A stretch of 19,265 nt of DNA from JBFMFB01 sp040752115. Its GTDB lineage: Bacteria; Pseudomonadota; Gammaproteobacteria; Burkholderiales; Sulfuricellaceae. Below the pieces are notes generated by a model, which was not told where the DNA came from, made no database searches, and saw only the letters and a list, made by a program, of their open reading frames with translations. Position 1 is the stretch's first letter. Every line of letters starts with the position of its first letter. The stretch is from the NCBI GenBank assembly GCA_040752115.1, contig JBFMFB010000034.1, positions 1-19,265 on the forward strand, written 5' to 3'. A program made the position numbers and the translations under genes. Positions 8,680 through 16,456 of this stretch are shown here, piece after piece.

Positions 8680-9129
8680 ATGCTCATCACCCGCAGACTG
8701 GAATTCGACGCCGGTCACCGCATCCCCAGCCACAAAAGCCAGTGCCGGCATCTGCACGGCCACCGGTACGCGATCGAGATCACCCTCTCGGGCGAAATCG
8801 TCGCGGAGGAGGGCGTATCCGAGCAAGGCATGGTCATGGACTATTCCGACGTCAAGACCATCGCCTGCAACGTCGTGGTGAATGCCTGGGATCATGCTTT
8901 CCTGGTGTACCGGGGGGATACCGCCGTGCTGGAGTTCCTGCGCTCCCTGCCGGGACACAAGACGGTGGTGCTCGATGCCGTCCCCACTGCCGAGAATCTC
9001 GCCGCCGAAGCGTTCCGGCTGCTTGACCCGGCCTACCGGGATACGTACGGCAACTGCCTCAGGCTGGAGCGCGTGCGCCTGTACGAGACGCCCAACAACT
9101 GGGCGGATGCGGTACGGGGAAATATCTAG
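8680..9129 (+). CDS. queD: 6-carboxy-5,6,7,8-tetrahydropterin synthase (QueD/PTPS family)
   Basis: QueD converts 7,8-dihydroneopterin triphosphate to 6-carboxytetrahydropterin in queuosine (7-deazaguanine) synthesis. The frame is open upstream through repeat C, but ATG 8680 starts the family motif directly (MLITRRLEFDAGHR), giving 149 residues. Zinc ligands are His13, His26 and His28 (AGHR and HLHGH), with the catalytic Cys at 22 (QCRHLHGH). The catalytic Asp-His pair is WDHAF (71-72) and the Glu is in LYETPNNW (136). PTAENLA at 102-108 is the substrate-binding segment. No other que gene is in the window. A 6-pyruvoyl-tetrahydropterin synthase role is less likely because the Cys is in the QueD position. 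Confidence 0.93.
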   Translation: MLITRRLEFDAGHRIPSHKSQCRHLHGHRYAIEITLSGEIVAEEGVSEQGMVMDYSDVKTIACNVVVNAWDHAFLVYRGDTAVLEFLRSLPGHKTVVLDAVPTAENLAAEAFRLLDPAYRDTYGNCLRLERVRLYETPNNWADAVRGNI

Positions 9130-9165
9130 AAAGGCGCGGTTTCAGAAGCTAAGATCGACACTCGC

Positions 9166-10167
9166 CTACAGGCGGTGATCGGCCAGCGCCGCCGTGCCTG
9201 GAATCTGGACAAACTCCAGAACGGTGTCCGTCACCCGCTGCGACCGGCTGCCTTTGGCGTTGCGGAATACGGTATCCCCCAAAATCTCCGATATATTCAG
9301 CGAAATGCCGAAATACACATGACGGCTGCGGTCGCGGTTGGGATTGCCGTCGTTGGGCTCGTAGCCGCGCGTGCCGTAGCCGACCGCCAATTCGAAATAG
9401 CGCAGCGGATCGTGCTGCCGCAGCGCGGGAATGCCGGCCGCCTTGGCCACCAGCAGGTAGGTCTGCCCCGAATGATCGGAGATCGGATCCACTTCATTGA
9501 GCCGGCGCGCATCGCCGGAAGGCCAATATTGCAGACGAAAATCCAGCACCTTGTCGGCACCGGAGTTTCTTTCAAACAGCCAGGCCAGGCCAACCCCCAC
9601 CGCATTCATGGTGAAGTCTTCTTTGCTAAAACGGTACTTTTTCGAAAACCCGTCCATCACCTCGACCGCCGACATCGTGCCGAAAACCGTAAGCGCCGCG
9701 AGTTTCAACGACTGGTCCGCATCGCTCCCAGCCCACTCGAAGCCGCGCGCCAACAGTCGGGTTCCGGTGTAGGTGGCATAGGAGTGGCCGATCTTGTCGG
9801 CGCCGCCGGTATAGGTATCCTGGCCGAACCAGCCTTCGTTGACGGTACGGAACCGGCCGGTCACACCTTCCTTCCACCAGACTCCCGCACCATAGGCGCC
9901 CACCGCCGCCACTCCCCCCAGAACGAGCGCGCGCGTCCTCGCCCGCCGCGTTTCCTCTGGCACCGCAGCTTCGCCCCTTCCTGCCGCTTCCTCCGCCACC
10001 GGATCTGGCGGCGCGCCGTCCCGGCCATAAATTTCCGGAAGCCGCGCCGTTTCGCCGCAGACAGCAGGCGGCTGCAAGCCAATAATCAAGAAAAAACCGA
10101 TCCACGCCACCGCAAGGCGGCACAAGGATACCGGCTCGAAAGCCACCTTCCGGGTGCAAACAGACAT
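9166..10167 (-). CDS. DUF2279 family protein, exported or membrane-anchored
   Basis: The product has 333 residues. An N-terminal hydrophobic stretch (about residues 18-37, LAVAWIGFFLIIGLQPPAVC) looks like a signal peptide or anchor; the Cys at its end is only a weak lipobox. After a Pro/Glu/Ala-rich linker and a second short hydrophobic segment (ALVLGGVAAVGAYGAGVWW), the DUF2279 signature follows: NEGWFGQDTYTGGADKIGHS at about 110-129, with the characteristic DKxGH. The YfiM-like family has no established function. The C-terminal part has beta-rich features (YFELAVGYGTRGYEP, HVYFGISLNIS) that could be an outer-membrane-like barrel. It lies 14 bp after the CusF-like gene and is probably cotranscribed. 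Confidence 0.8.
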   Translation of the reverse strand: MSVCTRKVAFEPVSLCRLAVAWIGFFLIIGLQPPAVCGETARLPEIYGRDGAPPDPVAEEAAGRGEAAVPEETRRARTRALVLGGVAAVGAYGAGVWWKEGVTGRFRTVNEGWFGQDTYTGGADKIGHSYATYTGTRLLARGFEWAGSDADQSLKLAALTVFGTMSAVEVMDGFSKKYRFSKEDFTMNAVGVGLAWLFERNSGADKVLDFRLQYWPSGDARRLNEVDPISDHSGQTYLLVAKAAGIPALRQHDPLRYFELAVGYGTRGYEPNDGNPNRDRSRHVYFGISLNISEILGDTVFRNAKGSRSQRVTDTVLEFVQIPGTAALADHRL

Positions 10168-10181
10168 TCAACCTCCGCTGG

Positions 10182-10511
10182 TTAATGACCCATGCCGTCA
10201 CTCTTGCCCTTGGAAAAACTCATATGCACGGTGATGGTGTCACCAACCTTGAGATCCTTGAGGGAAGAAGGCGGGAAATGCAGACGCAAATCCCCGGCCT
10301 CGGTCTTCACCGCCAGTGTGCCCGTCTTAGGGTCGATTTCCTTGATGGTGCCGGTCATGCTGTGTTTGCCCATGCATTTCATGCCTTCAGGACAATCCAT
10401 GCCCATTCGCGGGCGCTCGTCGCGGCCCTCCCGGTACTGGTCAGCGGCGGCGCTGGCGGCGATGCCGCTCGCAAAGAGTGCGGAGATTAACAACAATGGA
10501 ACATTTTTCAT
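10182..10511 (-). CDS. Small secreted Met/His-rich protein, CusF-like
   Basis: This is a 109-residue protein with a clear signal peptide (MKNVPLLLISALFASGIAASA, cleavage near residue 22). The mature N-terminus is rich in Met, Cys and His (MGMDCPEGMKCMGKHSM, about 36-52). A short OB-like beta domain follows: GTIKEIDPKTGTLAVKTEAGDLRLHFPP, then LKDLKVGDTITVHMSFSKG. That layout resembles periplasmic copper/silver chaperones of the CusF class and DUF5666-like proteins, but the exact CusF metal ligands are not evident. A metal-binding role is an inference. A strong ribosome binding site (AGGAGTATCGCC before ATG) is present. It sits between tkt and the DUF2279 gene. Confidence 0.75.
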   Translation of the reverse strand: MKNVPLLLISALFASGIAASAAADQYREGRDERPRMGMDCPEGMKCMGKHSMTGTIKEIDPKTGTLAVKTEAGDLRLHFPPSSLKDLKVGDTITVHMSFSKGKSDGMGH

Positions 10512-10557
10512 GGCGATACTCCTCTTGGGTGAAACGGTTGCCCCTTTTTTGAACTGC

Positions 10558-12612
10558 TTACTTGCCGATCAGCCTTTTCGCCTCCCTGACGATGCGATCC
10601 ACGGTAAACCCGAAATGCCGAAAATTTTCCTTGCCCGGGGCGCTCGCGCCAAACCAGGTCATGCCGATGACACCGCCCTCCTCCCCCACCCACTCGCACC
10701 ATCCCACAGGTGAGCCGGCCTCGACGGCAAGGCGGGCCTTCACGAACGGCGGCAGCACGTCGTCGCGGTAGCTCCGCGGCTGCTCCCGGAACAGCTCCCA
10801 GCTCGGCATGCTGACTACCCGGGCAGAAATCTTGGCTTCCGCGGCAAGCTTCGCCTGGGCATCCAGCACGAGCTGCAGCTCCGACCCAGTGCCAATCAGG
10901 ATGATGTCGGGCCACTGCTCCGCTTCCTTCGAGAAAACGTAGGCGCCCTTCCGCACGCCGTCCGCGTCTGCGGTCTTGCGCCGATCGAATACCGGCAGCG
11001 CCTGACGGCTGAGCACCAGCATGGTCGGGCCGTGGCGGCGTTCAATCGCCACCCGCCAGGCATGGGCGGTTTCATTCGCGTCCGCCGGCCGGATCACGCA
11101 CAGATGCGGCATGGCCCGGAAGGAGGCCAAGTGTTCGACCGGCTGGTGGGTCGGCCCGTCCTCCCCCAGGCCGATGGAATCGTGGGTCATCACGTAGATG
11201 ACCGGCAGCTCCATCAACGCGGCAAGGCGGATCGACGGCCGTGCATAGTCGGAAAAAATCAGGAAGGTTGCCGCATAGGGGCGCACCCCGCCGTGCAGCG
11301 CCATGCCTGAGCTGGCGCCGCACATCGCGTGCTCGCGCACGCCCCAGTGCAGGTTGCGGTTGGCGTAGCCGCCCTGCTCGAAATCCCCGGAGTCATTGAT
11401 CAGGGTGAGGGTGGAAGGCGCGAGATCCCCGCTGCCTCCCATCAGCCAGGGAATGCGCGCGGCGATGGCGTTGAGCACCTTGCCCGATGCGGCACGAGTC
11501 GCCAGCGGGCCATCCTTGGGGACGAACTGCGGAATATCCCGATCCCACTCGCCCGGAAGCCCTCCCCGCAGCGCCTCCTCGAACCGGGCAGCAAGCTGCG
11601 GATGGGCTTCCCGGTAAGCCGCGTATTTCTCGTCCCAGGAGCGTTCCAGCGCCCTGCCGCGCTCGACGGCCTGCCTCATGTGTGCCAACACCCGCTCCGG
11701 CACCAGGAATTCCGCGTTTTCCGGCCAGCCGTAGGCGGCCTTGGCCAGCCGCACCTCATCCTCGCCCAGCGGAGAACCGTGCGCGGCGGCCGTGTCCTGG
11801 GCATGGGGCGCCCCGTAGCCGATGTGGGAGCGGACGATGATCAGCGATGGCCGCACGGTTTCGCGCTGCGCCACGGACAGCGCATCGGCCAGCGCCTCAA
11901 GGTCGTTCGCCTTTTCGCCCAAGTTCTGGACGTGCCAGCGGTAGCCTTCGAAACGCCTGACCACGTCGTCGGAGGTGGCAAGCGCGGTGTCCCCCTCGAT
12001 CGAGATGTGGTTGTCGTCGTAGATCCAAATCAGCTTGCTCAAGCCCAGGTGCCCAGCCAGCGAGGCGGCTTCGTGTGAGACGCCTTCCATCAGGTCGCCG
12101 TCGCTGCAAATAGCGTAGGTACAGTGGTCCACGATATCGTGGCCCGGTCGGTTGAAAACCGCGGCCAGATGCGCCTCGGCGATGGCCATGCCGACCGAAT
12201 TGGCGAGCCCCTGCCCGAGCGGGCCGGTGGTCGTCTCCACTCCCCATGCCAAGCCGCGTTCGGCGTGTCCGGGCGTCTTGCTGCCCCATTGGCGGAAATT
12301 CCTGATTTCGTCGAGCGACAAGTCATACCCCGTCAGATGGAGCACGGAATAAAGCAGCATCGAAGCATGGCCGGCCGAAAGCACGAAGCGGTCGCGATTG
12401 AACCATTCCGGATTGCGCGGGTTGTAGCGCAAAACTCGCGTCCACAACACATAGGCGAGCGGCGCCAGCGCCATGGGCGTGCCCGGATGCCCGGAATCCG
12501 CCTTCTGCACCGCATCCATCGCCAGGGTGCGGATGGTGTTGATGCAAAGCTGGTCGAGCGACGCTTCTTGCACCGTTCTGGAAGCAACCCTATTGTTGAT
12601 CATGTCGTTCAT
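10558..12612 (-). CDS. tkt: Transketolase
   Basis: This thiamine-diphosphate enzyme transfers two-carbon ketol units in the pentose phosphate pathway and the Calvin cycle. It has 684 residues, within the normal 660-690 range. The N-terminal PP domain shows SGHPGTPMALAPLAYVLW (40-57) and the ThDP/Mg motif ICSDGDLMEG to YDDNHISIEGDT (168-208). The PYR domain contains WGVREHAMCGASSGMALHGG with the catalytic Glu, then SDYARPSIRLAALM and HDSIGLGEDGPTHQPVEHL, a transketolase signature. Only 3 bp separate it from the uracil-DNA glycosylase stop upstream, so it is in the same minus-strand train. No other Calvin-cycle gene lies beside it, except the class I aldolase about 2 kb away. Confidence 0.98.
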   Translation of the reverse strand: MNDMINNRVASRTVQEASLDQLCINTIRTLAMDAVQKADSGHPGTPMALAPLAYVLWTRVLRYNPRNPEWFNRDRFVLSAGHASMLLYSVLHLTGYDLSLDEIRNFRQWGSKTPGHAERGLAWGVETTTGPLGQGLANSVGMAIAEAHLAAVFNRPGHDIVDHCTYAICSDGDLMEGVSHEAASLAGHLGLSKLIWIYDDNHISIEGDTALATSDDVVRRFEGYRWHVQNLGEKANDLEALADALSVAQRETVRPSLIIVRSHIGYGAPHAQDTAAAHGSPLGEDEVRLAKAAYGWPENAEFLVPERVLAHMRQAVERGRALERSWDEKYAAYREAHPQLAARFEEALRGGLPGEWDRDIPQFVPKDGPLATRAASGKVLNAIAARIPWLMGGSGDLAPSTLTLINDSGDFEQGGYANRNLHWGVREHAMCGASSGMALHGGVRPYAATFLIFSDYARPSIRLAALMELPVIYVMTHDSIGLGEDGPTHQPVEHLASFRAMPHLCVIRPADANETAHAWRVAIERRHGPTMLVLSRQALPVFDRRKTADADGVRKGAYVFSKEAEQWPDIILIGTGSELQLVLDAQAKLAAEAKISARVVSMPSWELFREQPRSYRDDVLPPFVKARLAVEAGSPVGWCEWVGEEGGVIGMTWFGASAPGKENFRHFGFTVDRIVREAKRLIGK

Positions 12613-12615
12613 GAC

Positions 12616-13182
12616 TTAATTTCTCGGTAACAGTGTGGGGCCGCCGTTTACCAGGCTATGCAGCAGCGCCAGATCTTCTGCCAGAGCCTTGCGCCAGGCG
12701 GGATTTCTTCCCGCGGCTGCCGGATGGGTGGTGGGGATATAGAGCCGATCCCGCCGAAACAGCCTGCCGCGAATCACGAACAAACGCGCCTCTCCCAGAA
12801 GCGCTCCGGCCGCCACCCGCCCCAGCAGACACACGATGTCCGGCTGGATGGCCTTGATCTGCCGTTGCAGATGGGTCGCAACGCAGGTTTCGATTTCATG
12901 TTTGTGCGGGGTGCGGTTGTGCGGCGGCCTGCACTTCACCACGCTGGTGATGAACAGTGCCTCGCGCTTCAGTCCGGCGCCCTGCAGCGCTTCATCCAGG
13001 ATTTTCCCGGCGCGTCCGATAAAGGGCCGCCCGCGGATATCCTCCTCCCGCCCCGGCGCCTCGCCCACCAGCATGATCCGCGCATCCGCCGGCCCTTCGC
13101 CCGGCACGGCGCAGGTGCGGCTTTCGTGCAGCGGGCAGCGGGTGCATTCCCGTATCTCACGGGCGATGGCATCCAGCCCCAT
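12616..13182 (-). CDS. Uracil-DNA glycosylase, family 4 (iron-sulfur type)
   Basis: The enzyme removes uracil from DNA produced by cytosine deamination or dUMP incorporation. It has 188 residues. Four cysteines in the family-4 pattern (Cys13, Cys16, Cys84, Cys100) would hold a [4Fe-4S] cluster. Motif A is GEAPGREED (40-48), followed by GRPFIGRAGKILD (51-63). The C-terminal motif HPAA occurs in the TTHPAAAGRNP segment. The family is related to the UDG-like domain of DNA polymerase bacteriophage-SPO1-type proteins. It lies 5 bp after the VOC gene and 3 bp before tkt, so it is probably cotranscribed. Confidence 0.92.
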   Translation of the reverse strand: MGLDAIAREIRECTRCPLHESRTCAVPGEGPADARIMLVGEAPGREEDIRGRPFIGRAGKILDEALQGAGLKREALFITSVVKCRPPHNRTPHKHEIETCVATHLQRQIKAIQPDIVCLLGRVAAGALLGEARLFVIRGRLFRRDRLYIPTTHPAAAGRNPAWRKALAEDLALLHSLVNGGPTLLPRN

Positions 13183-13187
13183 GCACG

Positions 13188-13547
13188 CTACATCTTCGGC
13201 TTGTGCAGGCCGACGATGTTGCCGTCCGGGTCGGTAAACATGGCAATCGCGCCTACATCGGGAATCGGCATGGGCGGCACGACGGTTTTTCCGCCCAGCT
13301 CGACCGCGCGGTCGAGATAAGCCTGGAGGTCGTCCACCGATACGTAAAAAGTGAAGTAAGGGCGGATTTCCTCGCGGGCCTGCATGATCCCGCCGCCGAT
13401 TCCGCCTTCGCCGCCGCTGGCGAGCACGGCGTAGCCGGGCGGCCCGCCCGTTTCGACCTTCCAGCCGAACAGCGTGGCGTAAAACCTTTCCAGCCGTTTC
13501 GCGTCATTCGATGCAATTTCCCACCAGGATACGGTCGGTTGAGCCAT
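13188..13547 (-). CDS. VOC (glyoxalase/bleomycin-resistance-like) family protein
   Basis: This is a 119-residue single-module VOC protein. Visible hallmarks are the N-terminal TVSWWEIASNDAKRLERFYATLFGWKVE (beta-alpha with the FY..LFGW signature), a central glycine-rich strand (GGEGGIGGGIM), FYVSVDDLQAYLDRAVELGGKTV, and the closing IAMFTDPDGNIVGL segment. Members bind divalent metals and act on many small substrates, so the function cannot be named from sequence. It is part of the tight train cytochrome c - VOC - UDG - tkt. Confidence 0.9.
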   Translation of the reverse strand: MAQPTVSWWEIASNDAKRLERFYATLFGWKVETGGPPGYAVLASGGEGGIGGGIMQAREEIRPYFTFYVSVDDLQAYLDRAVELGGKTVVPPMPIPDVGAIAMFTDPDGNIVGLHKPKM

Positions 13548-13562
13548 GGCACCCTCCTCATA

Positions 13563-14189
13563 TCATCGGTAAAGATAAGCGACAATGGCCTGGATTTCCG
13601 GCGGCGTGAGGCGAAAATCGGGCATGAACGCACCCGGCATTTCCGCCTGGGGATTTTCCAGCCATCGCCTTTCCCACTCGGCGCTGCGGCGTTTCCTGAC
13701 CGTGTTCAGGTTCGGATAGCCTGCCCGCCCCTCCTCGCCGCCCACCTTGTGGCAGGCGCCGCACTGGTACGCCTTCACCAGTTGCTCGCCGGCCCGCTGG
13801 CCGGGGCCGAGCCGCGCAACAATCGCGGCCCCGTCCACCGGCACCGCAAACTGGCGCAGATAGGCGATCAGCGCCTCGCGTTCGCCCGCCGCCCACGAAT
13901 ATTTCGGCATCACGGTGCCCGGCTTGGTGGCGGGCGGGTCGGCCAGCCATTTCATCAGCCACGCTTCCGAACGCCGCTGCGTCACCTGGTTCAGATCCGG
14001 CCCCACCCTGCCGCCGCGCTCGCCGATCCGGTGGCAAACGCGGCAACCGTATCTTTCCACCACGGCCGCCCCGGCCTGGATGCCGCCCTGGCCTGACGCA
14101 TCGGCATGGCAAGCAGCCGCCCCGCCCAACAATGTCAATGCGGCGATGCCGGAAATCTGTCCTATCCAGGTTCTGAACCATAGGGCCAT
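13563..14189 (-). CDS. Periplasmic dihaem cytochrome c
   Basis: Numbered from ATG 14189 (a GTG directly before it is an alternative start), the product has 208 residues. A signal peptide spans about residues 1-29 (ending AACHA). There are two CxxCH haem-attachment motifs: CRVCH at 49-53 and CGACH at 143-147. Each is followed by a likely Met axial ligand, VMPKY (Met94) and FMPDF (Met189), so it is two tandem class I cytochrome c domains of ~90 residues, of the cytochrome c4/c553-like kind. It would carry electrons in the periplasm; the partner is unknown. Both start codons are 18-25 bp from the end of repeat copy D, and no clear ribosome binding site is visible there. Confidence 0.92.
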   Translation of the reverse strand: MALWFRTWIGQISGIAALTLLGGAAACHADASGQGGIQAGAAVVERYGCRVCHRIGERGGRVGPDLNQVTQRRSEAWLMKWLADPPATKPGTVMPKYSWAAGEREALIAYLRQFAVPVDGAAIVARLGPGQRAGEQLVKAYQCGACHKVGGEEGRAGYPNLNTVRKRRSAEWERRWLENPQAEMPGAFMPDFRLTPPEIQAIVAYLYR

Positions 14190-14209
14190 CACGTGGTTTG
14201 GCTTAATTT

Positions 14210-14574
14210 AGCCTCGTAAAAATATCCGTGTTACCCAACGCAGTCCTGCTATTTGCGCCGCGACGCTTTTGGGCCCCTCCGAGCCGCCGAGTAGCGCAGC
14301 CGGACCGGGGGATGTCGGCGGACGACTGTCTGAGCGCGTGGCCGCGCAGCGGATCGCGCGAGTTCGAGCCCGACGCCCGGCACGGCGAGCAACGCAGGGA
14401 AGTCGCCCAACAGGGCGACCGGCGAACCGGGGTGTCCTTCTTTTCGGTTACCTTTTCTTGGACAAGCAAGATAACAACGTTTCAGTGAAGGCTAACCTTC
14501 AGGTTATGCCGGAACTAAAAGGTAACTGCCCCGCCGGGGCATCGCCGGCACCCAATCAACCCGCGCGCAGCGCC
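14210..14574 (-). repeat. Structured dispersed repeat, copy D, split by a 46-bp insertion
   Basis: Read on the minus strand this copy has the same order as copy C: CGCTGCGCGCGGG head (ending at the aldolase stop codon), a 14-bp hairpin, a second perfect hairpin (GTCGCCC 14402-14408 with GGGCGAC 14413-14419), the ACATC-CCCCCGG block, a GCGTCGCGGCGC tail and TTTTTACGAGG. The first hairpin (14447-14460 with 14467-14470 plus 14517-14526, loop CTTGTC) has its far arm interrupted by 46 extra bases at 14471-14516. It occupies the whole gap between the cytochrome and aldolase genes. Confidence 0.8.
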
Positions 14575-15597
14575 TCATCCCTCCTCCATCGCAGCCGCAT
14601 ACAGCCCCTTTCGCGCCGCGCCGTTGAGGCGTGCCCTTTTGTACAGCGCCTGCTGCGCCGCCGCCACGTTGGCCGCATCGCCGCGCCATGCCTTGAGAGC
14701 GGGTGCCTGCAGGGCGCGGGCGTAGGAAAAACTCAACTGCCAGGGCTGCTTCTCCGGCCAGGCATTCATGGCGTTAAGATTTGCGGTTGCTGCCACATCG
14801 CTCTGGCCGCCGGAAAGAAAGTTGATGGAAGGGACAGCGGCCGGAACGGTGCGCCGCAGGCAAGCGAGCGTGGCTGCCGCCACCCGCTCCGGCGCGGCCT
14901 GCTCCGGGCATTCCAGTCCGGGCAGAACCATGTTCGGCTTGAGCAGCATGTGTTCCAGCCTGACACGGTGCCGGTGCAGGGCATGGAACACCATATGCAG
15001 CACGTCTTCGCTGACCTCGGCGCAGCGCTCGAGGGTGTGGCCGCCGTCCATCAGCACCTCCGGCTCGACGATCGGCACGATCCCCTGCTCCTGGCAGATA
15101 GCCGCATAGCGCGCGAGAGAATCGGCGTTGACCTCGACCGCACGCCGCGACGGCAATCCCTCGCCGATGGCGAAAACGGCGCGCCACTTGGCGAAGCGCG
15201 CACCCGCCTGCTTGTAGCCGGCCAGCCGGTCACTCAACCCGTCCAGCCCCTGGGTAGCCTTGTCGCCGGGGAAATTGGCCAGCGCCACCGTCCCCTTGTC
15301 CACCTTAATGCCCGGCACGATTCCCTGCCCGGCCAGCAACTGGGGCATGGGAATGCCGGCCGAGGTTTTCTGCCCGAGCGTTTCCTCGAACAGAATCACG
15401 CCGCTGATGAATTCGGCCAGCCCCAGCGTGGTGAACAGCATCTCGCGGTAGCTGCGCCGCGATTCTTCTGTGGAAGCGACGCCGACCGCCTTGAGGCGCT
15501 TCTCGATCGTGCCGCTGCTTTCGTCGGCGGCCAGGATGCCCCTGCCCGATGCGGTCAGTTCGGCGACGGTCTTTGCCAGTTCCTCCAGCAGGGCCAT
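14575..15597 (-). CDS. Fructose-bisphosphate aldolase, class I
   Basis: Cleaves fructose 1,6-bisphosphate (or condenses triose phosphates) by a Schiff-base mechanism. It has 340 residues, typical of the bacterial members of the eukaryote-like class I family. Conserved parts are ILAADES (21-27), FAKWR (135-139), VPIVEPEVL (174-182) and the Schiff-base LLKPNM with Lys220. SINFLSGGQS is the phosphate-binding region. The C-terminal tail lacks the Tyr of animal aldolases. GAGGAG precedes the ATG. The gene lies 60 bp after the DUF3135 gene and ends where repeat copy D begins. Many betaproteobacteria use a class II enzyme instead or as well; none is visible here. Confidence 0.96.
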   Translation of the reverse strand: MALLEELAKTVAELTASGRGILAADESSGTIEKRLKAVGVASTEESRRSYREMLFTTLGLAEFISGVILFEETLGQKTSAGIPMPQLLAGQGIVPGIKVDKGTVALANFPGDKATQGLDGLSDRLAGYKQAGARFAKWRAVFAIGEGLPSRRAVEVNADSLARYAAICQEQGIVPIVEPEVLMDGGHTLERCAEVSEDVLHMVFHALHRHRVRLEHMLLKPNMVLPGLECPEQAAPERVAAATLACLRRTVPAAVPSINFLSGGQSDVAATANLNAMNAWPEKQPWQLSFSYARALQAPALKAWRGDAANVAAAQQALYKRARLNGAARKGLYAAAMEEG

Positions 15598-15657
15598 ATC
15601 AACTCCTCATTCTTGTTCGCAGCACTGGAAACGACGGAGCGCCCGTGCGGACATCCT

Positions 15658-16020
15658 TCAGGGATGCGCGCGCCGGAAAGACAGAATTTCGGCCGAACGG
15701 GCCAATTTCCTGTTTGCCGCCGGCAGCTGCCCGGAGCCCGCGACCTGGCGAAGCACCCACAGCAGCCCGCCGTCGCCATACACCGAATCCCACATCATGG
15801 AATAGAGGCGCAGGCAGGCGGCCAAGGGTGTGCGGCACCGCTCGCGCTCCCGGTCTATGCGCCACTGAATGCAGCGCAGGCGGTGACGAATGTGCTCGGG
15901 GGCCTGGGCAATCAAATCTTCAATCGCCTGCCGGCGTTTGGCTTCGAAAGCCGCCGGATCGGCTTCGGCTAGTGCGGCCCATTCGTCAAAATCGAACAGA
16001 CACGAATCAGGATCGCTCAT
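15658..16020 (-). CDS. DUF3135 family protein
   Basis: ATG 16020 is preceded by AAAAAGGAGGTAGCC, a very strong ribosome binding site, so this start is preferred to the longer frame that opens at 16092. The product has 120 residues, with no signal peptide. The DUF3135 pattern is clear: FDFDEWAALAEADPAAFEAK near the N-terminus, then DLIAQAPEHIRHRLRCIQWR, and PLAACLRLYSMMWDSVYG. The family has no known function. Placement directly before the class I aldolase may mean cotranscription and shared control rather than a shared pathway. Confidence 0.85.
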   Translation of the reverse strand: MSDPDSCLFDFDEWAALAEADPAAFEAKRRQAIEDLIAQAPEHIRHRLRCIQWRIDRERERCRTPLAACLRLYSMMWDSVYGDGGLLWVLRQVAGSGQLPAANRKLARSAEILSFRRAHP

Positions 16021-16060
16021 GGCTACCTCCTTTTTGACCAACACTCCGTTAAATCGCGGC

Positions 16061-16076
16061 AGCACGTTTCGTGCCA
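16061..16076 (-). promoter_or_regulatory. Candidate sigma-54 promoter, or palindromic operator, before the DUF3135-aldolase unit
   Basis: On the minus strand TGGCAC-GAAAC-GTGCT keeps the GG-N10-GC spacing of sigma-54 promoters, with a perfect -24 half and one mismatch in the -12 half, about 40 bp before the DUF3135 start. The same bases also form the palindrome GCACG-AAA-CGTGC, so a repressor site is an equally good reading. Confidence 0.35.
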
Positions 16077-16293
16077 GCACCGCCGATGTCATTGTTTGAA
16101 GAACGGCTTATCACATGTAGACACCGCCGCAGCAAGACGGTTTCACCTGCTACCTGTCACAAATTATGCACACAGCCCGCCCCGCCCCCTCACCCATAAC
16201 CGTGGCATCCGGCCTCAACACAGCTTTGCGCAGCGCAGGCGGGGTTGTCACTGTGGCACCGCTCTTTCGTCCGAAGTGCGGCGCCCCGAGGGA

Positions 16294-16310
16294 TGCACCG
16301 TTTTGGGGCG
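16294..16310 (+). promoter_or_regulatory. NtrC-like binding site upstream of nrtA
   Basis: TGCACC-GTTTT-GGGGCG compares with the NtrC consensus TGCACC-N5-GGTGCA: the left half is perfect and the right half matches four of six. It lies about 85 bp upstream of the sigma-54 -24 element, a normal distance for an enhancer-type activator. It is the only strong half-site seen in this gap. Confidence 0.5.
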
Positions 16311-16390
16311 AACCTCAACACCCGGCAGATATGCCAAAACAAAACACATTAACGTACACAATCAGTGTGATACGAGAATCACCACACTCC

Positions 16391-16406
16391 TGGCATGGGG
16401 TTTGCT
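16391..16406 (+). promoter_or_regulatory. Sigma-54 promoter of the nrt operon
   Basis: TGGCAT-GGGGT-TTGCT has GG at 16392-16393 and GC at 16404-16405 with exactly 10 bp between, and matches the TGGCAC-N5-TTGC(A/T) consensus with one change. The expected transcript start is near 16416, leaving a leader of ~40 nt before nrtA. The rest of the 16021-16456 gap shows no gene; it also has a near-palindrome AGTGTGAT/ATCACCACACT at about 16364-16388 just upstream of the promoter. Confidence 0.75.
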
Positions 16407-16456
16407 GAGGGACGATTCAGCGATTCCGCTAATTTTCAGCACATGGAGAGAACACG

